This document shows, piece by piece, positions 1-7,983 of a DNA stretch of 38,219 nucleotides. The translations under genes and the position numbers were made by a program. Positions within the stretch are counted from its first letter, which is position 1. Every line of letters begins with the position of its first letter. The notes beneath the pieces were generated by a model. The model saw only the letters and a list, made by a program, of their open reading frames with translations, did not search any database and had not been told where the DNA came from. The DNA is from Patescibacteria group bacterium (lineage in GTDB: Bacteria > Patescibacteriota > Microgenomatia > 2-02-FULL-39-11), in contig JAMCUI010000014.1 in NCBI GenBank assembly GCA_023379265.1, positions 1 through 38,219 on the forward strand, given 5' to 3'.

Positions 1-52
1 TCCCTCTTGTCCTTTTTTCCGGTTTTTTGTATTATAGGAAATCTACAGAAGT

Positions 53-80
53 TGACAGGTAATAAGTACTACAATATATA
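53..80 (+). promoter_or_regulatory. Probable sigma70-type promoter for the M16 peptidase gene
   Basis: TTGACA lies at 53-58 and TATATA at 75-80, with a 16-base spacer. The start codon at 127 would then follow a leader of about 40 bases. No clear Shine-Dalgarno sequence precedes the ATG. The -35 match is perfect; the AT-rich -10 could shift by a base or two. Confidence 0.5.
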
Positions 81-126
81 TCAAAGCATATAGTCGCCAT
101 TTTCCTGTTACTTCCACAATAGTTTT

Positions 127-1410
127 ATGGATTACAAACTCAATACTCTTCCAAACGGACTTCGTGTTGTCACTATTCCCATGCCCTCTGTCAAGTCTGC
201 TACAGTGATGCTCATGGTGGGTGCCGGCAGCCGGTATGAGGAAAAAGACATAAACGGCATCTCACATTTCCTGGAGCATATGGCCTTCAAAGGTACACAG
301 AGGAGGCCAACAGCACTTGCTATTTCATCCCTTATTGACGGTATTGGCGGGGAATTTAACGCTTTTACCAGTAAAGACCATACTGGATACTTTGTCAAAG
401 CTGCAGCCAAACACTTGCCGCTTCTGGTCGATGTACTCTCAGACATGCTCCTGCACTCCAAATTTGACCCAGCTGAAATAGAAAAAGAAAGGGGAGTAAT
501 AATTGAGGAAATAAATATGTACGAGGATACACCTATGCGCAAGGTGGGAGATCTTTATGAAAACCTTCTGTATGGAGATACTAAACTTGGTCGGGATATT
601 GCCGGTAGGAAAGAAGTGATAAAAGCGGTCAAACGTGAGGATTTCCGTTCATATGTGGACAGGTTCTACGGTCCGGCCAATACCATTGTCACAATTGCCG
701 GAGCTGTGGATACTAATGGCAATACCACTGAGTCAGTACTCAAAGCAGTCAATCAATATCTGGGCGATTGGAAGCCAAAACCAGTGGTACAACCGGATGT
801 GATGCAGGACTTTCAGGAAAAACCCCGGCTTCTTTTACACTTTAAGGATACACAACAGGCACATCTTTGTCTGGGTGTACGTTCCTACAATCTGGCTCAT
901 GTTAACAGGTACAAGATTGAGGTGCTTTCAGCCATATTGGGAGGAGGCATGTCGTCCCGGCTTTTCATACAGGTACGGGAGAAAAGGGGTTTGGCTTATT
1001 ATGTGCGTTCGTCAAGTGAGGAGTATATAGATGTGGGCAATTTTGTCACTCAAGCCGGAGTTGACGTAGCGAGAATTGACGACGCCATAAAAGTGATGCT
1101 TGAGGAATTTGTGAAAATAACAAAAGAGAAGGTTACACGTGAGGAAATAGTGAAGGCAAAGGAATATATAAAAGGCAGGTTTACTCTGGAACTTGAGGAT
1201 AGCAAAAGCGTCGCCGCGCTTTTTGCCACAACTGAGGTTTTGGAAAACACTGTCCGGACACCTGAGGAAATCATGAAGCACATTGATGAGGTGACAATAG
1301 AAGACGTACAGGAGGTAGCAAAAGATATTTTCAAGGAAAATAGCCTGAACCTTGCTATAATAGGACCGTATAAAGAGGAAGAGAGGTTTACGAAGTTATT
1401 AAAGTTATAA
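127..1410 (+). CDS. M16 family zinc metallopeptidase (processing-peptidase-like)
   Basis: A 427-residue protein of the pitrilysin/mitochondrial-processing-peptidase family (M16B), which cleaves peptides and proteins with an inverted zinc motif. The HxxEH motif is visible as HFLEH at residues 47-51. The third ligand is probably E127, 76 residues further on, within the EEIN stretch, as expected for M16. The C-terminal half carries the RGLAYYV segment near residue 290, typical of the family's R/Y motif. The length fits a single two-domain M16B subunit. No signal peptide is visible, so a cytoplasmic role is likely. The 3' end of the gene runs into an AAAG-rich degenerate repeat, and its last residues (KLLKL) may derive from that repeat. 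The ATG at 127 begins a good M16 N terminus (NTLPNGLRV). Confidence 0.93.
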   Translation: MDYKLNTLPNGLRVVTIPMPSVKSATVMLMVGAGSRYEEKDINGISHFLEHMAFKGTQRRPTALAISSLIDGIGGEFNAFTSKDHTGYFVKAAAKHLPLLVDVLSDMLLHSKFDPAEIEKERGVIIEEINMYEDTPMRKVGDLYENLLYGDTKLGRDIAGRKEVIKAVKREDFRSYVDRFYGPANTIVTIAGAVDTNGNTTESVLKAVNQYLGDWKPKPVVQPDVMQDFQEKPRLLLHFKDTQQAHLCLGVRSYNLAHVNRYKIEVLSAILGGGMSSRLFIQVREKRGLAYYVRSSSEEYIDVGNFVTQAGVDVARIDDAIKVMLEEFVKITKEKVTREEIVKAKEYIKGRFTLELEDSKSVAALFATTEVLENTVRTPEEIMKHIDEVTIEDVQEVAKDIFKENSLNLAIIGPYKEEERFTKLLKL

Positions 1411-1500
1411 AGTCATAAAGTTTGTAAAGTAAGGAAGCAAAGGAAGTTAAAAAGTTTATAAAGATTGTAAAGTTTTAGGGTTGTAAAGGCAAAAAAGTAG
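1401..1500 (+). repeat. Degenerate AAAG-rich repeat, about 8-base period
   Basis: Between the M16 gene and ndk the sequence repeats AAAGT-like words at spacings of 8, 8 and 9 bases (1401, 1409, 1417, 1426), then continues with related words such as TTGTAAAG separated by 16. It overlaps the end of the peptidase gene. No gene or terminator is visible here. It resembles the 7-base arrays elsewhere in the window but has a longer period. Confidence 0.5.
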
Positions 1501-1547
1501 AATTTTGTACTTTAAAACTCTATTAACTTTTTACATTAAACTATTCT

Positions 1548-1967
1548 ATGGAACGAACGGTAGTATTGATAAAACCCGATGCAGTAAAAAGAGGAGTCAT
1601 CGGTGAGATTATTACACGTCTGGAAAAAGAAGGGTTTACACTTGTTGCGGCTAAATTCATGCGTTTGCCTGAAGATCTTATTGACCAGTGGTATTATCAC
1701 CACAGGGAGAAACCTTTTTTCCCGGACCTGAAGGCTTTTATGACCTCAACACCTGTCATGGCGATGCTTTGGGAGGGTAAAGATATTATCTCCCGGGTAA
1801 GGGCGATATGCGGTCCCACAGACAGTAAAAAGGCGGCGAAAGGGACTATAAGGGGAGATTTCGGGATCGATGTACAGATGAATGCAATTCATGCCTCCGA
1901 AAATGCCGGCGCGGCAAAGCAAGAGCTAGATTTGATGTTCCACCCGCATGAGATATATGAATATTAA
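1548..1967 (+). CDS. ndk: Nucleoside diphosphate kinase
   Basis: A 139-residue enzyme that moves the gamma-phosphate of ATP to other nucleoside diphosphates through a phosphohistidine. The phosphorylated histidine is H115 in NAIHASE. K9 in the IKPD motif, the GPT turn at 89-91 and the RGDFG segment at 102-106 are all present, and the C terminus ends HPHEIYEY as in bacterial Ndk. The length is normal and the protein looks intact. No Shine-Dalgarno sequence precedes the ATG. A diverged copy of the last 20 or so codons lies just downstream. Confidence 0.97.
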   Translation: MERTVVLIKPDAVKRGVIGEIITRLEKEGFTLVAAKFMRLPEDLIDQWYYHHREKPFFPDLKAFMTSTPVMAMLWEGKDIISRVRAICGPTDSKKAAKGTIRGDFGIDVQMNAIHASENAGAAKQELDLMFHPHEIYEY

Positions 1968-1978
1968 ATCCTGATTGT

Positions 1979-2050
1979 GATACTTCCGGGGGTAAAGCAG
2001 GAAGCTGACCTTATGTTCATCCTCACGAAATCTACGAATATTCCAGATAG
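1979..2050 (+). pseudogene. Fossil of a second ndk 3' end
   Basis: Starting 12 bases after the ndk stop, the DNA again encodes an Ndk C terminus. One frame reads KQEADLM (1994-2014) and, after a one-base deletion, the next frame reads HPHEIYEYSR and a stop (2018-2050). Upstream, DTSGG in a third frame may be part of the same homology. The nucleotides differ from ndk mostly at third positions, so this is a diverged copy rather than a simple duplication artefact. The rest of the copy is gone. Confidence 0.75.
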
Positions 2051-2124
2051 CTGTTAGCAATAGTTGATCGTTGTTAATTATTTGTGGTGTGTGATGGGTT
2101 GTTGGTTATGAATTGTGAGTCAGA
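2048..2124 (+). repeat. Degenerate heptamer array (about 11 units)
   Basis: The intergenic DNA reads as consecutive 7-base units with a consensus close to NNTTRTK, for example cgttgtt, ggttgtt and ggttatg. No ORF or terminator is visible. This is one of the weaker arrays by unit identity, but the phase is kept across the stretch. Confidence 0.45.
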
Positions 2125-2187
2125 TGATTTAAGTAGAAAGCGGAAAGAAACAGATAGATTGTTATTTATTATCTGTTTTGTGAAGAA

Positions 2188-2894
2188 TCACTTCAGCTCG
2201 TAGACCAGTGTAACTGTTCGTGTTAATTCTATTTTTCCCGGGGTTGATACATTTCTATTTGATAGAGGATTTGCTTGGGTGCTGACCGTGCCTACTGTCT
2301 GTGTTTGCTGGCCGGTGACAGAAACCAATTTCCCCAGTGTCTTTCCGGTTGCAGCTGCCATTTTCAAGGCTCTTCCTTCTCCGTCTTTTATAGCATTTGC
2401 TATTGCTTGGTCTTCCAGGTCTCTAGGATTTTGGGTCGTAAAAACTATATTTGTTACACTAATATTGTTTCCACCCACCTCGTAAAGCTTGGCTATAGCT
2501 GAATCCAAAGTTTGCAGTTTTTTATAGTTTACATTGAGTGTATTTACTGCCTGATAAAGTAGGTTTACCGTATTGTTGGTGGCGGATGGGGGTACAACCC
2601 TGGGATATGACTCCTGTATATCCGCGGGGTTCACGCCATATAAATTTGAAAGTGTATCTATAAGCTGCTTTCTCATTGTCTTTTCTGAATTTATGGCATC
2701 ATTTGCAGTGTTGCCATTGGCTACATAGGTGATTGTAAATTGGGCTACTTGAGGTGGAGCAGTTATTTTACCTTCTCCAGCCACCGTAAGAAGGGTAGAA
2801 GAACTGCTGGAAGAACTTATATTTTATATATTAGTCCCCCTCCGGCAAGAAGTAATAGCAATATGATAATTGTTACAGCTGTGATTTTTTTCAT
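2188..2894 (-). pseudogene. SIMPL (DUF541) domain protein, frameshifted after its N-terminal membrane segment
   Basis: The main open frame (2188-2784) encodes a SIMPL/DUF541 domain, a periplasmic or cell-surface fold related to BP26, with the typical VTNIVFTTQNPRDLEDQAI region and KMAAATGKTLGKL. It opens without a proper start. On the minus strand an ATG at 2894 starts MKKITAVTIIILLLLLAGGG, a signal anchor, and stops at TAA after TATAAAATA. One extra base in the A4 run (2822-2825 on the plus strand) would join it to SSSSSSTLLTVAGEGK and the domain. I therefore see one gene with a one-base homopolymer deletion: either a real lesion or a sequencing error. It is paralogous to the SIMPL gene near 25619. 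Confidence 0.72.
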
Positions 2895-2986
2895 ATAGGT
2901 TGAGACTAAGATTTAGCATAGGATGGAGAAAAAAAATTGTCAATAAGATTCTGATCTTGATATGAAATAAGTTTTTCACGAAAGAA

Positions 2987-3016
2987 TTGACATATAGACT
3001 CTCATACTATCATAAT
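2987..3016 (+). promoter_or_regulatory. Probable promoter for the Cys-repeat surface protein
   Basis: TTGACA at 2987-2992 and CATAAT at 3011-3016 are separated by 18 bases. The ATG at 3053 follows about 30 bases after the expected start site. It also serves as the divergent boundary with the SIMPL gene. Confidence 0.5.
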
Positions 3017-3052
3017 TTATTTAGACTATCTTGTAGGATGGTTCTATTGTGA

Positions 3053-5191
3053 ATGTCAAAAAATAAACTGAATTCTTTAATTGTCATTAACAAAAAATCA
3101 AATGCAGGTTTTTTGGAGATAATTTCTGCAGTTGTTTTGGCTGTACTTATGATTGGTGTAGCTGTTACGACGTTGGAGGTCCAGCATTCTCAGGATATCA
3201 GGCAATTTGCCTATGCACCTATTTCACCTACTTCACCGTTTGCCCCTCCGGTATCTCCCACTCCAGACTGTGATCCCTCAGACTACTACTGCCGAGCCCT
3301 AAGAAACGGTGCTATTACTCAAGCTCCAACACCGGAGCCAACATCTGTACCCACTCCAGACTGTGATCCCTCAGACTACTACTGCCGAGCCCTAAGAAAC
3401 GGTGCTATTACTCAAGCTCCAACACCGGAGCCAACATCTGTACCCACTCCAGACTGTGATCCCTCAGACTACTACTGCCGGGGTTTGAGAAACGGTGTAA
3501 TCACCCAAGCGCCCACGCCAGAACCAACAGAAATAGTGGACGTATCTCCTGCAGGAGAAAGTGGTGGTGCCACTGCAAATGGTACCTCCGGAGGTGGAGT
3601 AAATTCTGTTTCACCTACTCCAGACTGTGATCCCTCAGACTACTACTGCCGGGGTTTGAGAAACGGTGTAATCACCCAAGCGCCCACGCCAGAACCAACA
3701 GAAATAGCCTATGTAATACCAACTTCTGTACCGACATCCTTTCCCACTCCAGCATGTGACATATCAGATGCATGGTGTCGGGCAAGACAGGCGGGAACAT
3801 TGGTTATTCCGACACTAAATCCGACACAGAAATATGAAACTTGTATCGCAAGCGGAGGAACTCCTGATACATGTGAGGTACCGGGGAATGCGGTTCCTAC
3901 TGTGGTGGTACCAACAGTAGCAGCTCCGGCAACCAAACCTGCTGCAGACTGTGAAGCAGGATCAGTAAATGTGGGTAACGGCCAATGTGTTAACACCACT
4001 ACAGGAGAGTCTTATTATTTACCTGGTTATCACCAACCGACTCAGGACGAAATCCTCAGACAGGAATACCCGGCTCTAAAAGCGTGTGACAGTATAAGTG
4101 ATTCTTCCGCAAAAGATAAGTGTGTGAATGATACTCTCAGGACTGAAGAATTAAAAGCTACAGCTATTGGTATTGGATTAGGAGTGGGTACTGCGGCTCT
4201 AGTTACTGCTCCTGTGTGGGGACCAGCTGTTGTTGGTGGCGCACAAGCAGCAATAACTGTTGGTAGTGGAGCTGTTGCAACTAAACTTCCGGCCATACAG
4301 GAAGCTATAAATAATTCTCCATACCAGATAAACCAGTTTCTTATGGATCATCCAGGAATTAGTGTCAACTTAAATAGACTTGAGACTGCTACCAAGGTCA
4401 CGTCGGGAGTATTTTGTGTTGCAGGAAGCCAGGAAGCATGCACAACCTTTTTACCGACAAGCGAGTTACCTGAAGTTCCTGCTGCATCGTCAAAGCCAGC
4501 AGTGCCGTCCTGGAACGTAGGATCAAATTTATTGGATAGTCCTTATGACCCTTTTCTGGTTGGAATTTCAGCAGAGAATACGAGTAATGTCGTTCCAGTT
4601 ATAAAGGATGACTTAAATCAGGTATCGCAAATAGAGAACGAAACGAAAAGCTTAGAGAGTGACATTAATGCTGCCGGGTTGATACGGAAAGCAGCATCAA
4701 TAGATGACTTAAAAAGCAGAATAAATGAGATAAGTGATGTACAGGAAGTCACAAATAAAAGATTAGAGGCGTTAAACAATATGTCTGAAAAAAGTACACA
4801 AGCTGAAATTCAGGCAGGAGGGCCACAGCAGAATTCCACCACTAGCGTACAAGTTTCAGGTACAGATAGTAATTTTTCTGTAAACGGTATTATTAGCGGT
4901 TCACCCACGGGTACATCAACTAGTGTTCAGGCTGGCGGATCGGAATTAAATCAAACAATAGTATCGCAAACACCCGGATCCGGAAATAATTTTTCGGTCA
5001 GTACCATAACAAGCGGTGGCGGAAATAATCTTTCCACAAATGTGATGGCAGGCAGCCCAGAAAACAATTCTGCTGTGGTAATATCCGCCATTGACAAGAA
5101 TGATAAATTGGCTATTCTTGGTAATACTGGTCAGGAGGTGACGTCATTATTGAATCAACCATTAAGTATTTCTACGCCACTTGGTATATAG
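3053..5191 (+). CDS. Membrane-anchored surface protein with a 31-residue Cys/Pro repeat
   Basis: I do not recognise a named family for this 712-residue protein. It has an N-terminal membrane segment (about residues 20-41) after a short basic stretch, with a GFLEI sequence faintly like a prepilin site. Residues about 68-235 hold three tandem copies of a 31-residue unit, a fourth after a Gly/Ser-rich spacer, and a degenerate fifth. The unit core is CDPSDYYCR, followed by a Pro/Thr linker (APTPEPT). Each unit has two cysteines six residues apart, suggesting small disulphide loops on a stalk. A hydrophobic Ala/Gly-rich segment follows (about 365-400), then a charged, probably coiled-coil stretch (about 520-575) and Ser/Thr/Gly/Asn-rich C-terminal repeats (SVQ.. 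GS). No LPxTG motif is visible. Its exported surface location is inference. Confidence 0.75.
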   Translation: MSKNKLNSLIVINKKSNAGFLEIISAVVLAVLMIGVAVTTLEVQHSQDIRQFAYAPISPTSPFAPPVSPTPDCDPSDYYCRALRNGAITQAPTPEPTSVPTPDCDPSDYYCRALRNGAITQAPTPEPTSVPTPDCDPSDYYCRGLRNGVITQAPTPEPTEIVDVSPAGESGGATANGTSGGGVNSVSPTPDCDPSDYYCRGLRNGVITQAPTPEPTEIAYVIPTSVPTSFPTPACDISDAWCRARQAGTLVIPTLNPTQKYETCIASGGTPDTCEVPGNAVPTVVVPTVAAPATKPAADCEAGSVNVGNGQCVNTTTGESYYLPGYHQPTQDEILRQEYPALKACDSISDSSAKDKCVNDTLRTEELKATAIGIGLGVGTAALVTAPVWGPAVVGGAQAAITVGSGAVATKLPAIQEAINNSPYQINQFLMDHPGISVNLNRLETATKVTSGVFCVAGSQEACTTFLPTSELPEVPAASSKPAVPSWNVGSNLLDSPYDPFLVGISAENTSNVVPVIKDDLNQVSQIENETKSLESDINAAGLIRKAASIDDLKSRINEISDVQEVTNKRLEALNNMSEKSTQAEIQAGGPQQNSTTSVQVSGTDSNFSVNGIISGSPTGTSTSVQAGGSELNQTIVSQTPGSGNNFSVSTITSGGGNNLSTNVMAGSPENNSAVVISAIDKNDKLAILGNTGQEVTSLLNQPLSISTPLGI
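3257..3706 (+). repeat. 93-bp in-frame coding repeat, 4 copies plus a degenerate fifth
   Basis: Units begin at 3257, 3350 and 3443 with a period of exactly 93 bases (31 codons). A fourth begins near 3614 after a 78-base spacer, and a degenerate fifth lies near 3745-3810. The first two units are almost identical at the DNA level. Units three and four share a variant (GGGTTTGAGAAACGGTGTAA), which suggests a recent two-unit gene conversion or duplication. Confidence 0.9.
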
Positions 5192-5211
5192 AATTTATTG
5201 TTTGATCTAAT

Positions 5212-6069
5212 ATGGCCATATTTTTCGCTCTTATTACTCTTTTGGGATGGGGGACCGGGGATGTATTTATCACGATCTCCTCGCGGAAAATCGGCCATAT
5301 TTATTCGGTTTTCTGGGGGTTTATCATCTCGCTCTTTTTTGTCTCTTTGTATATCCCTTTTGCCGGTCCGATAGCATCATATCCCATATTTTTTCTAGCA
5401 ATACTTCTCAACTTGATCCAACTGGTTGGTGCCTTGACATACTTTAAGTCACTTGAGATAGGTAATGCTTCGCTCTCTGGGGCAATTGCCGGTTCATTCC
5501 CGCTTCTTAGCGTGATTTTTGCCTTAACCGTATTTAAGGAAATAATTACATCTGTTCAGCTGGGTGGAATCATTTGCATACTTGTCGGGATTATTTTATC
5601 GTCTGTGAACTTCGGGGAACTTAAGAAGTATCAGATGAAATCACTTTTCAGCAACAGGTCAGTAAATTATGCCCTATTGACACTGGTTTTTTGGGGTATT
5701 TACTTTGCTTTTGCCAGAATAACTGTGCAGGGAATAGGCTGGTTTTGGGCAGTATACCCGGTATACGTCCTCCCGCTTTTTTTTCTTTTCTCACCTGCTA
5801 TTAGGAAAAATGCAGTGGAGAAATTAAAGAAAGGAAAAGCTTTTGGAGCGCTTTTGGCATACGCGCTTCTAATCCTGACAGGTAATTTTACCTATAACGC
5901 TGGACTTCTTCACGGTTTTACATCAGTGGTGGCACCGATTGCTGGCAGCAGCCCGATTGTCTTTGTAGCCTTGGCCCGGATTATTTTCAAGGAGAAGTTG
6001 AACAGTCAGCAGAAGGCGGGGATACTGTTTTCTCTGGCGGGGATAATTTTTATCAGTTTCTCTCATTAA
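5212..6069 (+). CDS. EamA/DMT family transporter
   Basis: A 285-residue integral membrane protein with about ten hydrophobic segments arranged as two EamA repeats of five. The first repeat starts FFALITLLGWGTGDVF and the second YALLTLVFWGIYFAFARI, each with the Trp/Gly pattern of drug/metabolite transporters. The region FKEIITSVQLGGIICILVG and its C-terminal counterpart FKEKLNSQQKAGILFSLAG match the end of each repeat. The substrate cannot be told from sequence. It starts 20 bases after the previous gene, with no visible ribosome binding site, so it may be cotranscribed. Confidence 0.92.
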   Translation: MAIFFALITLLGWGTGDVFITISSRKIGHIYSVFWGFIISLFFVSLYIPFAGPIASYPIFFLAILLNLIQLVGALTYFKSLEIGNASLSGAIAGSFPLLSVIFALTVFKEIITSVQLGGIICILVGIILSSVNFGELKKYQMKSLFSNRSVNYALLTLVFWGIYFAFARITVQGIGWFWAVYPVYVLPLFFLFSPAIRKNAVEKLKKGKAFGALLAYALLILTGNFTYNAGLLHGFTSVVAPIAGSSPIVFVALARIIFKEKLNSQQKAGILFSLAGIIFISFSH

Positions 6070-6190
6070 TAATAGCCTAGAACATACATCAAAACTATGA
6101 TTTTGAATGCAAGTCATAGTATTCTATCAAGCTCAAATTAGAGGTTTTGATCTCAGTTCTGCACAAAAGTCTGCTTCTTGGTGGTGAAAT

Positions 6191-6997
6191 TTAGTTTTCA
6201 CTATTTCCTATCTTGATTTGAAGGAAAGGTATAGTGGGCATGATCGTGGTAGTTGGAGAATTGGCAGCATTTGTGTATGTGGTTTGTGTTGGTATGGGGG
6301 TTAACTGGTTTGGGTTTGATGAAGCAGGAGGAGTTGATGTGGGATAAAGTCCACATATGCCTGCATTGCTACCTGGTTCCCTTATGCAATATGGAGCATT
6401 CATTGGGCAAGTAGTCGTGTTATTACAAGGTGTAGGCGGCGTTGGTGTAGGAATGGGGGTAGGCGTGGGTGTGGGAGTTGGGGTTGGGGTAGAAGTTGGA
6501 GTTGGTGATGGGATAGGAGTAACTGTTGGAACTTTAGTTATTGTTGGTGAGGGAGGTGGACCAGGGGAATATATTTGATTTCAATTGATCCGTATGATGC
6601 GCCGTTGTTAAAATTTCCTTCAGAGGCGGAAGATGGGCTGAAGTATCCTCCGGGCGGTATACCAGCTGGCAGTCCCGTTGCAAAACCATCAACAGTGAGG
6701 AATTTGGTTTGGGGAGCGGCTCCACAATCAGCTCCACCTACAGACCAGTTGCCATTGCTGTCGGAGATTCCCGACGTAAAACCGCGTGAATTGCCTATAT
6801 CCTGCTCTTTTTGAGAATGATTGGTAACCTGGACTCCAGGTACTCCGATAACGCCATATGGAGAATTATAAGTAACCCGTCCGTAAAATGAGGCCCAGGC
6901 GAAAACCTGTTTCGGGCAGGCTGACGCTATAAAAAAAATAGAAGAAAAGACAATATATGCGGTTTAATAAAGCGTAACTCTATATTGTTTTTTTCAT
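6191..6997 (-). pseudogene. Secreted Pro/Thr-rich protein gene with three homopolymer frameshifts
   Basis: Read on the minus strand, an ATG at 6997 begins MKK. Adding one base to the A7 run (plus T7, 6988-6994) and one to the T8 run (plus A8, 6931-6938) would give a classic signal peptide ending ACPKQVFA. A beta-rich domain follows (GRVTYNSPYGVIGVPGV ... SDSNGNWSVGGADC), resembling carboxypeptidase-regulatory-like or Ig-like folds. One more base in the C4 run (plus G4, 6564-6567) joins this to a long PTPTPTP linker, a Cys segment (CNNTTTCPMNAPYC) and a second Pro/Thr/Asn-rich tail ending at 6191. As it stands the gene cannot be translated through. The 7-base inverted repeat near 6090-6117 just past its end is too weak to call a terminator. 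Confidence 0.65.
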
Positions 6998-7765
6998 TTT
7001 CAAGCCAATCCTGGTAGCTTCCTTTTCCTGTATTTACTCTCTTGGTTACTTTGATTATTCCATAAAATTCTTCTTGATTCTTACCTAGCTCTACCGTCGG
7101 GGGCGGATACTGGAAGATAGATGATGTTTGGCCTTCCTGAAGCGACCAGAGAATCGGATTTAATTCCTTATAGACAAAGACAGGATCAGAGGACGATTTA
7201 TCGTTGAATTCAAAGTAGGCATTGCCGGTATAATTCGGATCTATATGGAAATAAATGATCCGCTTATTTTTTCTTCTTCTGCCAACTTTCTAATTTTAAT
7301 ATCATCAGCAATTTTTTCGCGTTGATTATAATTTTTATCCGGGTTGTTAAAGATAGTAGCGGGCAGATTCAAATTGTTTTCTTTATTGTCAGTCTGAAGG
7401 AGAATGGAATTTTCTATTGCCACCGGAAGCGCGTCCTGTTTAATTTTTTCCAGAGATGTTTCCATATTAAGGAAATCCGGCGGATAACGGGTGAAAGAAA
7501 TATAATTTAAGTCGCGACCGTAAATGATTTCATTTCCTACTTTTGCGATTTTCTCATATTGGGGGAATTTGCCGCGGGTGGAAAGAGCATTGCCAAGTGA
7601 AATTTTTTCAGGCTGAATAGAGACAGGGACAATTTTTGCCTGTTTTGTACCTGGTGTTTTATTCGGAGCTGATTTGAAATATAAGAATAGTGCACTTATT
7701 GTCAAAACTGATACCAGACAAGAAATGATTATCAGATACCTGGTTTGCTTTGACAAAGTGGGCAT
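6964..7765 (-). pseudogene. SurA-N-like membrane-anchored protein, frameshifted
   Basis: The open part (7241-7765, 174 residues) starts MPTLSKQTRYLIIISCLVSV, a signal anchor. It is followed by a segment like SurA/parvulin N-terminal chaperone domains (KVGNEIIYGRDLNYI ... AIENSILLQTDNKENNLNL). It ends early. One extra base in the A6 run (plus T6, 7267-7272) would continue the protein as IIYFHIDPNYTGNAYFEF and onward to GSYQDWLENE. Adding a base to the A7 run at 6988-6994 gives a natural end, EKKQYRVTLY, stopping at 6964 and overlapping the next gene's start. A folding-helper role is inference; no complete parvulin catalytic domain is seen. Confidence 0.65.
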
Positions 7766-7983
7766 GCTTAATTTTTAGTCTAATTTTTTACAAGTGAGGA
7801 TGTCAAGTGAACCTGGTGTGGGTTATGTTCTTTCATATCGTCTGATGGTTGGGGATTATGTATGGACTGCCTGCTATTAGAACTTATCTCGATATTCTAT
7901 TTTTAGCTTCGCTTATTGCTAATGTTCATGCTTGAGAATGAGGTTTTGAGATGACTTCTAGTTTTATTTGGCGGGTGTACTGC

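Noticed and set aside
6357-6578. Plus-strand frame rich in Gly-Val
   Set aside because: It is the antisense of the PTPTPTP linker of the minus-strand secreted-protein gene; no start signal or family supports it.
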